The position numbers were made by a program, and so were the translations under genes. A DNA stretch of 64,000 nucleotides, taken from contig CM025851.1 of the NCBI GenBank assembly GCA_003952965.2, forward strand, positions 16,831,407 through 16,895,406, written 5' to 3'. This DNA comes from Morella rubra (Eukaryota > Streptophyta > Magnoliopsida > Fagales > Myricaceae). The stretch's first letter is position 1, and every line of letters begins with the position of its first letter. The notes under the pieces were generated by a model, which ran no database searches, was not told the DNA's origin, and was given only the letters and a program-made list of their open reading frames with translations. Positions 31,900 through 42,864 of this stretch are shown here, piece after piece.

Positions 31900-34800
31900 A
31901 AAGAAGCCTACTGAAGGTATGCTTGTCATTGAAATGAATTTAATAGATGGTCCATTAAATTCATGGTGTATCGATTCAGGCACAACGTCTCATATCTGCA
32001 ATATGTTGCAAAGGGTTTAAAGAAACTCAGAGACTAGGTGAAAGAAGTCATCCTAAAGATGGGGACGACTGCAAGTGTTGCAGCGACCGCCATAGGATCT
32101 TTTCATCTAAGTCTACAACGAGACAAAGTTTTAATTTTGGAAGATTGTCTTATACGTACCAGAATGTCGTAGAAACTTAATTTCTGTTTCAAAACTTGAA
32201 TGTCTGGATATTCACTTGTCTTTACTTCTAAACTTGTTATTAAGTTTCAAAATCAGTTTATTGCTTCTGGTACTATGATGGATGGTCTTTATATTTTGGA
32301 AAATGTTGTAGACTCTTGAATAATATAGAGAATGATGCTGATACCAGTGTGAAAACTCTTAAAAGGAAGAGGGATGTCAATCCCACTTACTTGTGGCATT
32401 TAAGACTTGGTCATGCTAATTTGGATAGGATCAACAGATTAGTAAGAGGATGGGCCATTAGACCTTTTGAAGGTTGAACCTTATCCAATATGTGAGCCTT
32501 GCTTACAGGGAAAGATGACCAAGAATCCTTTTAAAGGAAAAGGAACTAGAGTCACAGAGTTGTTAGAGTTAGTTCACACTGATGTATGTGGTCCTTTTAA
32601 CCACATAGCTAGAGGAGGGTTCTCATACTTCATCACTTTTATTGATGATTATTCCAGGTATGGTTATGTATACCTGATGAAACACAAGTCTGAATCCTTT
32701 GAAAAGTTCAAAGAATTTCAGAGTGAAGTTGAGAATCAACTGGAAAGAATATTAAGATATTCCGATCTGATAGAGGAGGAGAATATCTCTCTGGAGATTT
32801 TCAAACTCATCTCAGAGAAAAGGCATCATATCTCAGTTGACTCCCCTGCTACGCCACAACATAATGGTGTTGCAGAAAGAAGAAACCGAACACTATTAGA
32901 TATGGTTCGGTCAATGATGAGCATGTCACAATTACCTGTTTATTTTTGGGGTTATGCCTTAGAGACAACTGTTTATATTTTAAACAGGATACCCACTAAG
33001 TCTGTTCCTAATACTCCATATGAGTTATGGACTGGCAAAAAGCCAAGTCTGAAACACTTGAGAGTATGGGGATGCCCAGCTCACGTTAAAAAGTTTGACG
33101 TGGAGAAGCTAGAGTCAAGGACTGAAAAATGTTTATTTGTGGGTTACCCCAAAAGATCAACTGGTTATTACTTTTATAACCAAAAGGATCAAAGGTAATT
33201 GTCAGTAGGAATGCAATATTCCTGAAAGATGAGTACAACCTAAGTGATGAAAAGAAAGATTGTTCTTGACGAACAATCAACTGAACCAGAAACTATGTTA
33301 AGATTGATGAAAGGATATAACTGAACCCATGAGTCTGAAAGTTCAGAAAAGAGCCTCGACGTGGTAAAAGAATTCATAAACCTCCAGTTAGATATACCAT
33401 GATAAATGAGATTTGTCAAATGCAATCGGAGGGGTTGGATGATGATCCATATACTTACCAAGAGGCTATCAGTGACAAAGATGCAGCACACTGGAAAATA
33501 GCAATGGAATCAGAAATGGACTCCATGTACTCCAATGAGGTATGGACCTTATTGATCAACCAGAAGGCATTAAGCCTATAGGTTGTAAATGGGTATTCAA
33601 AAGAAAACGAGGACCTACTGGAGAGGTAGAGACCTTCAAAGCTAGACTGGTTGCGAAAGGTTATACTCAAAAACATGGTATTGACTATGAGGAAACCTTT
33701 TCACCAGTAGCTATGATGAAGTCCATTAGAATCCTATTGTCAATCACCGCTCATTATGATTATGAGATTGGCAGATGGATGTGAAAATCGCATTTCTGAA
33801 TGGGTACATCCAAGAGGAGATTTATATGGAACAACCTGAAGGTTTCTTTTCTCCTGGACAAGAATCTAAAGTGTGCAAACTGAACAAGTCCATTTATGGA
33901 CTAAAACAGGCATCACGTTGCTGGAACATCCGTTTTGATGAGATGATCAAATCGTTTGGTTTCTCACAAAACATAGATGAATTTGTGTTTACAAGAAGAT
34001 TAGTGGGAGTTCAGTAATGTTCCTTATTCTTTATGTTGATGATATTCTACTCATGGGAATGACATCGGTGCAATGTCATCAGTGAAAATATGGTTAGCGA
34101 ACCATTTTTCAATAAAAGACCTCGGGGAAACATCCTACATTCTCGGGATCAAAGTGTTTAGAAACCGAGAAAAGAGGCTTTTAGGGCTTGGCATTGACAA
34201 GATATTGGTACGGTATAACATGCAGGATGCCAAGAAAGGGTTTTACCTTTAGGCATAATATTCATCTCTCCAAGAAGATGTCTCTTAAGACACAGGAAGA
34301 GAGAGATAAGATGAGGAAGTTTCCTTATGCTTCTGCTGTAGGAAGCCTCATGTATGCAATGCTTTGTACAAGTCAGATATCAGTCATGCAGTTAGTGTTG
34401 TGAGTAGATATCAATCAGACCAGGCCCTGAGCACTGGACAGCAGTCAAGCATATTCTCAAATACTTGAGAAGAACCAAACACTATTGTCTAGTGTGTGGT
34501 GGAGAGGATATGTTGACTGTCCAGGGATACACAGATTCAGATTTTCAATCAGATATTGATGATAGAAGATCTACATCTGGATTTGTGTTTACATTGGGTA
34601 AAGGAGCAGTGAGTTGGAGAAGTTTCAAGCAGAACACCACTGCTGACTCCACCACTGAGGCAGAATATATTGCTGCCAGCGAATCTGCAAAGAAGCTGTG
34701 TGGATACGTAATTCATGCAAGAGCTTGAAGTTGTCCCTTCGATAGAGTCCCCGATCACCATTTATTGTGATAACAATGGTGCTATAGCACAGGCGGTGGA

Positions 34801-35002
34801 ACCTAGGGCTCATCAAAGGACAAAACACATAGAAAGAAAATTTCATCTTATTTGTGACATTGTGAATCGGGGTGATGTAGTGATGGCTAAAATAGCATCA
34901 GCTGAGAACATAGCAGACCCATTCACTAAACCTTTGACTCAGAAAGTGTTTGAGAAGCATTTAGAGTCTATGAGTGTCAAATACATGTCTGATTGGTTCT
35001 GA
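31900..35002 (+). pseudogene. Copia-A pol (protease, integrase, RT, RNase H), frameshifted
   Basis: In order: protease with WCIDSGTTSHIC (about 31966-32001). Then the GAG-pre-integrase word LRLGHANLDR (32400) and integrase (32467-33198) with VHTDVCGPF and [13 protein letters not shown]. The second catalytic Asp region (about 32755-32790) is read out of frame between two compensating shifts. RT (33440-34060) has KWVFKRKRGPTGEVE, ARLVAKGYTQ, DVKIAFLNGY and LYVDDILL. RNase H (34500-35002) has YTDSDFQSD, STTEAEYIA and CDNNGAIA, ending in ENIADPFTKPL. The gene is split into at least seven frame segments, so no polyprotein can be made. Confidence 0.85.
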
Positions 35003-35006
35003 GTGC

Positions 35007-35016
35007 AAGTGGAGAT
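35007..35016 (+). other. Polypurine tract of Copia-A
   Basis: AAGTGGAGAT directly before TGTTAGATG of the 3' LTR; the AGTGGGAGAT-like form is usual for Ty1/copia. Confidence 0.8.
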
Positions 35017-37805
35017 TGTTAGATGTATGCCCTCAAAACCAAATTTTTGAATAATTATGAGATAATTATTGTTATTATTGATCACTTGTATATTATTTTG
35101 GGTACATGCAATGACATAAGATGTCATATGACATTAGATGTCATGTTGAGTAACATTGTAGAAAAATCAGGCTAATGATTAATGAATCGGAGGCGAGGAG
35201 TATGATTTTTCATATCCTTGTTGACTCACTTTGTTCTAGACCATGATACATGATAATGTACAAATAGTTCTACACTCGTTGTGCCTCTATAAGATAGAAT
35301 GATGGACTCCGTCATTAAGGTGGTGACCTTAAGCAACGAGTGGGTGCAATGTAAGAGTACATGCACTGAACGAGATCAAATATGAATACCTTCTGGAAAC
35401 GATCACTGATGTAGAGAATGGTATTCAGCACAATTAGCTTATGTTGTCCTTAGACCTGAGAGAGTTATGCAGATTTGCTTGTGCTTTGACTAAGTCGTTT
35501 GGTGATGGTCTTCGCAAATCAAATATTCTAGATAATGTTGAGCCTTGTGCATAGTAAGTGAATTTGTTTAATTGCTCAATATGGAATCCACAGTCTCTTA
35601 ATGAGGCAGTATATTCATTATGTCTATAGATTGTTTGGACTCAAATAAAAATCTGCACAACGAGATTTTGTGAAAAGTATTTTTCACTATTTTTACTTAT
35701 ATAATATGTGTTAAATAATTAGGCTAAAATATTATGCGTACCCTTGTGGTATAGACTTTTCTTGAATATGCCCCTAGGGTTTATTTCGTTGTCCCGCTGC
35801 CCCTGTGGTGATGTACCTTTTCCAAAAATACCTATCCGTCCATAATCTATCTCCAAACTAACGGAATTTGCTGAGCTATCAAAAATTTACACGTCATGGC
35901 CAATAGAAAGAGGACACGTGTTCAATTTGCTGACTGGGCTAATATTTCTGTGGTTCTTGTACACTCCACACTGTCTACAATAATATCATGCTGAAAATGC
36001 CCCTGCCACATCATTGACAAAAAATCACCCCTAATCAACCACCTTGTCCAATAGGAACTCTTTCCAAAGTCGAAACAAAATCAATTTGGTTATTTACTCA
36101 TTTATTCGATTTGGTTATGGAACAAAATCGTATAATTTTTCCGCAGCAAAACAGAGGATAGTCAAGGATTTCAGTGGAAATCCCAGCATATGAAACATAA
36201 TTTGGCACCTCTGCTTGACTGCCGAGAAAAACATAAAGGAAAATTCAATTGCTGCAACGAAACTAAAAGAGAGATAACTCAGTGATAAAATTCTAAAAAT
36301 TCCTTTTCTTGCGAAAGATGCATTAATTTCAATAACACAAAGTTCCATTACTTCAAATTGAGGAAGAGAATTACAGAAAGAAGAAGAAATCAACCCTAGA
36401 AACTAGATCTATAGCCAATATCTACAACCACAACTAAGCATTGATACTGTAAATACATAAGCACACAATCGAACCCCCAAACCCATATAGGGTCCTTCCC
36501 TGCCTCTTCAAGGCATAAACCCCTTTTTCCGCGTGCTCAGTGTACGTCACAGCTTCTGATCCTCTACCATCGTTTCTCCTACCTTTAAGGCCACAGAGAT
36601 AATTGTTCTTTCTAAGCTCCCAAAAATCAAAGCTTTGATCTGACCTCTCTTTTGAGGGAAAAGCTTGAGTTTTTCTTCTTCACATTTTTGGGGGAAGCGG
36701 ATGCCATAAGTGTCGAGTGGTGGATGGTCTCGAAAGAAGCAGGGCACAACCAAAACAAGGAAAGAAGAAGAGAAAAGAAATAACAGGAGTTTTGATTAGC
36801 GAATAGGAAGGAGATGCTGCAAAGGATGATGGATGAGCATGAGATGTTGAAGATGTTGAACAAATTGCTTACAGGGGACCACAAGGAGGATTTGGGGATC
36901 GAAGGGGTTTAAGTTTCGAAAGGTATTTTTTTCAATTTTTACTGACGTGGTAGGGGCATTTTCGGCATGATATTATTGTTGACAGCATGGAGTGTACGGG
37001 AACCACAGGGACATTAGCACAGTCAACAAATTGAACACCTGTCCTTTTTCTATTGGCCATGAAGTGTAAATTTTTGACAGCTTAGCAAATTCCAGTAGTT
37101 TGGAGACAGATTATGGACGGAGGGGTATTTTTGAAAAAGGTACATCACCACTGGGTCAGCGGGACAACAAAATGAACCCTAAGGACATATTCAGGAAAAG
37201 TCTATACCACAGGGGCACGCGTAATATTTTAGCCAAATAATTATTTGAGAAAATTATTTTTTAGAAACTTTTTAGGAGTCCAACTAGATACAGACTGAGA
37301 ATTAAGAATTATATGAGCTAGAGACTTTAATCGGTAAAATTATTCCGGTCCTATTAGCTCATGTGGAATATAATATGGTGAAAGGATAAATAAGCATATA
37401 ATTGTTACCGAAGGGGATTTAACAAAAACAATCTCATTATCTGAAAGGGTCAATTGTAATTTGTTAATAGACATTATCACAATTTGTAGAAGCACCTAAA
37501 TTTCGATTACAGAATACAAGGGAGATTAATGAAAAAGAGTTTTTCATAACGATCCTACGGCCAAGATTTGACATCCTTAAAGATCTCACACATAAGCACA
37601 CTTAAGTTATGGGCAAGTCATTATAAAAGACTCAGAAATTCATTTGAGAGTAAAAAATTCATTTTTTTAATTTGAGACTCTCTCTCTCTTTCTCTCTCTA
37701 GAAAACTCTCTCTCGAAAAACTGTATGCGTGGATCTAATGGAGGCAGAACGCTTAGGCTGCTTTTTGATTCAAAGATCATTTCCACTGCATTTCGCGCTC
37801 TTTCA
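35017..37805 (+). repeat. 3' LTR of Copia-A, split by a Mutator-like element
   Basis: Starts TGTTAGATGTATGCCC and ends CGCTCTTTCA. After removing the insertion at 35722-37243 it is about 1267 bp and collinear with the 5' LTR, without the hAT MITE. Its last ~300 bp recur at about 40430-40745 in the tandem duplication. Confidence 0.9.
35722..37234. mobile_element. Non-autonomous Mutator-like element 1, perfect 9-bp TSD
   Basis: 1513 bp with long imperfect terminal inverted repeats of about 270 bp. Left end GGCTAAAATATTATGCGTAC; right end, other strand, GGCTAAAATATTACGCGTGC. Flanked on both sides by AAATAATTA (35713-35721 and 37235-37243), a perfect 9-bp duplication typical of Mutator. The interior (36030-36920) has no transposase. 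It contains short open frames on the minus strand (36115-36393, 36547-36753) with no domain I recognise; it could be captured host DNA (Pack-MULE) or plain filler. Confidence 0.88.
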
Positions 37806-38204
37806 AATATAACGTTCGGTGAAATCTGGCAGGTTCTACCCAATCCTTTGCCACTTTTTTGGCTAGTACTTGCACGCACGAGAACTAAGGAATGCGGGAT
37901 CAAGGTGCTTGGCCCTCTTCTTATGCGGCAACCGAAGCCACCTTCAAGGGCGTTGATTGTTGGTAGGTTGGTTCTTTGGACCCAAGTAGGTTGTATGTGC
38001 TGTTTGGCCCAGTTAGTTATGGCCTTAGGCTTGTTGGTTTGCGGCCCTTTAGGCATTGGTTTCTGATGTAATGGGCTATGTGCCCTTTAAAATTGTAATG
38101 GGCTGTATGCCCTTTGAATATCTAGTTAGCCCTAGTGGTTTTTTTGAAAGCACATGTACTCGCCCGTTTGTGAAATGATATTCACAATTGTCAAGAAAAA
38201 AAAA
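37806..38204 (+). other. Unidentified segment ending in an A run
   Basis: Between the Copia-A LTR and the host gene fragment. It ends with AATTGTCAAG and ten A residues (38195-38204), preceded by repeated ATGGGCT.TGTGCCCTTT words; this looks like the 3' end of a retroposed or polyadenylated sequence on the plus strand. A 113-codon frame (37725-38066) has no known domain. Repeated exactly at 40746-41144. Confidence 0.4.
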
Positions 38205-38989
38205 ATTAAATACCACTTCCTTTTTGACTGAGCAATCAAAGAAATCGTTTATTGTTGCGTTACTATTGTCATCTCCATGTGGAATTTCTATGGACTCACC
38301 ACTTGGAATTTCGGTCCCTTTAACTGTTTCACTCCTTAAGCAACCAAATTGAGGCAGTTTGTCCAATTAATTCCACGCATTGTCTTTGCTGGTTTGCAAA
38401 TAAACTACAGTAGGCACGTGTGTCCTGTTCGAATGACCTTTTCTGATCCAGAGCACAAGACATCACTCCGTCTAAATCTCTATCAGCCTTTGATGAACCA
38501 CTGGATTTTTACAACTCTGATGGAAAAACCCACTGTCAATCTGCCTGAATATTGGCACGCTTTTGAATATAATTACTTCACGGCTCCCAGGTTTAAATCA
38601 CTTCCTCAAGCTGATCCCATGTTTTCACAACTCAGGACAAGACCTCTCCTTTTTCCAAGTGTAAAAGGCTCCCCACTGTAAGCTTTTGGTAGTATCAAAG
38701 TATTAGAAGCTCCCAAAGTTACATAGCTCAATTTTGCATCATTCCGGTCTCGAGTTGCTCCACCGAACTCACTGCAAGCGTCTAGCATTTGGGAGATAAG
38801 TCCCTTCGTTTGAGAGACGGTAATAACGTCTTCAATGGGGTGCTCCTAGTAGACAGTCCATGGATTGCTCATGATATTCTTGTCTTCACTAGCCCTCATA
38901 TGTGCAACAATTCCCTTTGAGGCTTGATCAAGTATCTTGCTCGATGAAGCTTCGGACTCCTTTCATCAGATTCTTACCAATATCTGATA
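38205..38989 (-). pseudogene. Unidentified host gene fragment, downstream part
   Basis: I do not recognise the gene. On the minus strand 38788-38606 gives a protein-like stretch (LDACSEFGGATRD, LSYVTLGASNTL, LPKAYSGEPFTLGKRRG) ending in a stop. Further protein-like words lie upstream in other frames (VSDIGKNLMKGVRSF near 38960, ASKGIVAHMRAS near 38905) and downstream (GTEIPSGESIEIPHGDD near 38310). The 5-bp duplication of Sire-B starts at 38990, and the other half of the fragment is found beyond the element at 58284-58823 on the same strand. Stops and frame changes mark a pseudogene. Confidence 0.45.
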
Positions 38990-38994
38990 CTTTG

Positions 38995-40163
38995 TGAACT
39001 GAATGATTTAAGAATCAATACAACACCAACCAAACCTAGAGGGGGGTGAATAGGTTCTGCAACTTAATCTTTCAAATTATTTAAATTTAACAAGACTTTT
39101 TCTGCACAGACTACACAAACTAGATCAAAAATTTCAACATACACACGTTTACAACAATGTAAATAATCAAGCAAACTGCACATCAATTAATTTCAAATCT
39201 ATATCCAAGATTCTTTAAAACCAAGAACACCTGAAAATTCAGCTTATAGTTCACAATTATTAATACTTTAATCAAGAACAATATTAACAGATCAATCACC
39301 ACAAAAAGACACAAATCTTTTGGTTACGAAGAGAAAATCCCTTGAAAACAAATTCCAAGAGAAAAAAACTCTCCGGGCCCGTATGCCAAGTAACGATTTC
39401 ACTAGCTTTTCAAACTCGAAATACAAGGTGATCCATAGACTTAAGAATACCCAACATCCTAGTCTAACACATTTGTTTTCTTACCCGAAATACACCATTC
39501 AGATCTACTCCAATGCAGGGATTGAGAACCTCTCATCCATTCAAATAGTTAACTATCTTTACCTAGCTATTCATACCTTGCCATCCTCCATTGCGAACTC
39601 GCAACAACAGCAAACGCACGAACATGGCACTTGGACCTTCAAGATTTCAGCAACCTCCGAAAATCTTGAATCTCTTTTGGGAAATAACAATGGTGATCAA
39701 AATATCGAACTAAGAATCCTAAAGAGAGGGGTTTAATCTTCAAGGCTCCATTCTCAGTTCATACACACGAAGGCTCAAAAAAGGGGCAGAAAGATTCAAG
39801 AGAGAGTTTCACATTGAAAGCATGATTTTTCTCGATTTTTCTAAGTTCTCTTTCGTAATAGAATAAAATGGTTATAAGCTGAGGGTGACTTACGGTTAAA
39901 GTGGAAGGTTTAAGGATTTTTTGGTCTTTCATGACGTCATCAATTTAGTTAGAAACGGACTAACCAAATTCTGTTGCTGCAGTGCTGCATATTGCGCTTC
40001 TGTCTAACTTGCGTCTGACTTCCAGCTGACTTGACATTTCTGGGTAAAAACTCAGTTTTTACAGCAATCTTCAATTCTTCATAGAAGCTTCGAAATACCT
40101 TAATATCTCAGCAAATAAACTAAATTACATGTGAAGTATAACCAACTAAAATATTCCCTAACA
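38995..40163 (-). repeat. 3' LTR (copy A) of Sire-B
   Basis: 1169 bp from TGAACTGAATGATTT to ATTCCCTAACA. On the element strand it begins TGTTAGGGAAT. Next to it at 40164-40177 is the purine-rich CCAAATGGGGAGAT on the element strand. Collinear with 55960-58278 minus its insertion. Confidence 0.88.
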
Positions 40164-40177
40164 ATCTCCCCATTTGG
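40164..40177 (-). other. Polypurine tract of Sire-B (copy A)
   Basis: Element strand CCAAATGGGGAGAT directly before TGTTAGGGAAT of the LTR; repeated at 42792-42805 next to LTR copy B. Confidence 0.75.
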
Positions 40178-40236
40178 CTAACTTCATGACAAACAAAAAT
40201 CCTCAACCCCAAGACATGGATTCTGTTGATCACCAC

Positions 40237-40397
40237 TAGGACTGCACAAAACCGGACCGCAGACCGCACCGAACCGGTTTTGTGGTTTTAAAAAAATAAA
40301 TTCCAGTCCGATCCAGACCGGATTTGAAAACTAGTTAAAAATCCGGTCCAGATCTTTTTGAAAATCTGGACCTGACAGACCTTGAAAGCATGATTTT
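40237..40397. mobile_element. Left-end fragment of a hAT element (duplicate)
   Basis: Starts TAGGACTGCACAAAACC after the octamer ATCACCAC, the same junction as the full hAT element at 42865. It breaks off near 40397 at the join with duplication unit B. Confidence 0.75.
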
Positions 40398-41904
40398 TCC
40401 GAAGGAAGAGGAGAAAGGGTCATTGGTAATTATGTTAATAGAATTTCACAATTTGTAGAAGCTCTAAATTCGATTACAGAATATTTAATGGGTTTTTCAT
40501 AAGATCCTACGGCCGAGAATGATCTCACACATAAGCACACTTAAGTTATGGGCAAGTCATTATAAAAGACTCAGAAATTCATTTGAGAGTAAAAAATTCA
40601 TTTTTTTAAAATGAAGACTCTCTCTCTCTTTCTCTCTCTAGAAAACTCTCTCTCGAAAAACTGTATGCGTGGATCTAATGGAGGCAGAACGCTTAGGCTG
40701 CTTTTTGATTCAAAGATCATTTCCACTGCATTTCGCGCTCTTTCAAATATAACGTTCGGTGAAATCTGGCAGGTTCTACCCAATCCTTTGCCACTTTTTT
40801 GGCTAGTACTTGCACGCACGAGAACTAAGGAATGCGGGATCAAGGTGCTTGGCCCTCTTCTTATGCGGCAACCGAAGCCACCTTCAAGGGCGTTGATTGT
40901 TGGTAGGTTGGTTCTTTGGACCCAAGTAGGTTGTATGTGCTGTTTGGCCCAGTTAGTTATGGCCTTAGGCTTGTTGGTTTGCGGCCCTTTAGGCATTGGT
41001 TTCTGATGTAATGGGCTATGTGCCCTTTAAAATTGTAATGGGCTGTATGCCCTTTGAATATCTAGTTAGCCCTAGTGGTTTTTTTGAAAGCACATGTACT
41101 CGCCCGTTTGTGAAATGATATTCACAATTGTCAAGAAAAAAAAAATTAAATACCACTTCCTTTTTGACTGAGCAATCAAAGAAATCGTTTATTGTTGCGT
41201 TACTATTGTCATCTCCATGTGGAATTTCTATGGACTCACCACTTGGAATTTCGGTCCCTTTAACTGTTTCACTCCTTAAGCAACCAAATTGAGGCAGTTT
41301 GTCCAATTAATTCCACGCATTGTCTTTGCTGGTTTGCAAATAAACTACAGTAGGCACGTGTGTCCTGTTCGAATGACCTTTTCTGATCCAGAGCACAAGA
41401 CATCACTCCGTCTAAATCTCTATCAGCCTTTGATGAACCACTGGATTTTTACAACTCTGATGGAAAAACCCACTGTCAATCTGCCTGAATATTGGCACGC
41501 TTTTGAATATAATTACTTCACGGCTCCCAGGTTTAAATCACTTCCTCAAGCTGATCCCATGTTTTCACAACTCAGGACAAGACCTCTCCTTTTTCCAAGT
41601 GTAAAAGGCTCCCCACTGTAAGCTTTTGGTAGTATCAAAGTATTAGAAGCTCCCAAAGTTACATAGCTCAATTTTGCATCATTCCGGTCTCGAGTTGCTC
41701 CACCGAACTCACTGCAAGCGTCTAGCATTTGGGAGATAAGTCCCTTCGTTTGAGAGACGGTAATAACGTCTTCAATGGGGTGCTTCCCAGTCTGGATTGC
41801 TCATTGTATTCTTGTTTCAAGCATATGTGCAACAATTCCCTTTGAGGCTTGATCAAGTATCATGAAGCTTCGGACTCCTTTCATCAGATTCTTACCAATA
41901 TCTG

Positions 41905-42791
41905 ATACCCAATACATAGAGACTGCAACTTAATCTTTCAAATTATTTAAATTTAACAAGACTTTTTCTGCACAGACTACACAAACTTCCAACATACACA
42001 CGTTTACGTAAATAATCAAGCAAACTGCACAGATTCTTTAAAACCAAGAACACCTGAAAATTCAGCTTAGAGTTCACAATTATTAACGAACAATATTAAC
42101 AGATCAATCACCACAAAAAGACACAAATCTTTTGGTTTCCCTAAAACAAATTTCTCCAGTCCACTAGGAAATACAAGATCCATAGACTCAAGAATACAAT
42201 ATAGTCTAAACACTTGACTTATCTACTCCAATGTTGAGAACCTCTCATCCATTTAAAAAGAACTATCTTTACCTATATGCCATCCTCCATTGCAACTCGC
42301 AACAACAGCAAACGCACGAACTTGGCACTTGGACCTGGCAACCTTTCTCCAATTATCAAATATAACTAAGAATCCTAATTTAATCTTCAAGGCTCCATAG
42401 TTCATACACACGAAGGCTCAAAAAAGGGGCAGAAAGATTCAAGAGAGAGTTTCACGTTGAAAGCATGATTTTTCTGGATTTCTCTAAGTTCTCTTTCGTA
42501 ATAGAATAAAATGGTTATAAGCTGAGGGTGACTTACGGTTAAAGTGGAAGGTCTTTCTTGACGTCATCAATTTAGTTAGAAACGGACTAACCAAATTCTG
42601 TTGCTGCAGTGCTGCATATTGCGCTTCTGTCTAACTTGCGTCTGACTTCCAGCTGACTTGATATTTCTGGGTAAAAACTCAGTTTTTACAGCAATCTTCA
42701 ATTCTTCATAGAAGCTTCGAAATACCTTAATATCTCAGCAAATAAACTAAATTACATGTGAAGTATAGCCAACTAAAAATATTCCCTAACA
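41905..42791 (-). repeat. Deleted LTR copy B of Sire-B
   Basis: Collinear with LTR copy A but shortened to about 890 bp by many small deletions, including its left end. At several sites (CTTAGAGTTCAC, CTGGATTTCTC, GCACGAACTTGG) it agrees with the distant LTR at 55960-58278 rather than with adjacent copy A. Confidence 0.8.
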
Positions 42792-42864
42792 ATCTCCCCA
42801 TTTGGCTAACTTCATGACAAACAAAAATCTCAACCCCAATGACATGGATTCTGTTGATCACCAC

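Larger units (their letters stand above)
26632..37805 (+). mobile_element. Ty1/copia retrotransposon Copia-A
   Basis: Plus strand: 5' LTR, tRNA-Met primer site, long GC-rich leader, gag, protease, integrase, RT, RNase H, polypurine tract, 3' LTR. Integrase precedes RT, which defines Ty1/copia. The clade may be Tork/Angela-like, but I am not sure. Removing insertions, the LTRs are about 1234 and 1267 bp. gag and pol contain many frame changes. Flanks (GATCT left, AATAT right) do not match, so the outer target duplication is lost or the right end was rearranged. Confidence 0.9.

Noticed and set aside
26627..37810. Target duplication for Copia-A
   Set aside because: Left flank GATCT and right flank AATAT do not match, so no duplication is claimed.
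38349..38681. 110-codon plus-strand frame (repeated at 41289-41621)
   Set aside because: The protein-like signal is on the minus strand (38606-38788); this frame is its shadow and appears twice only because of the tandem duplication.
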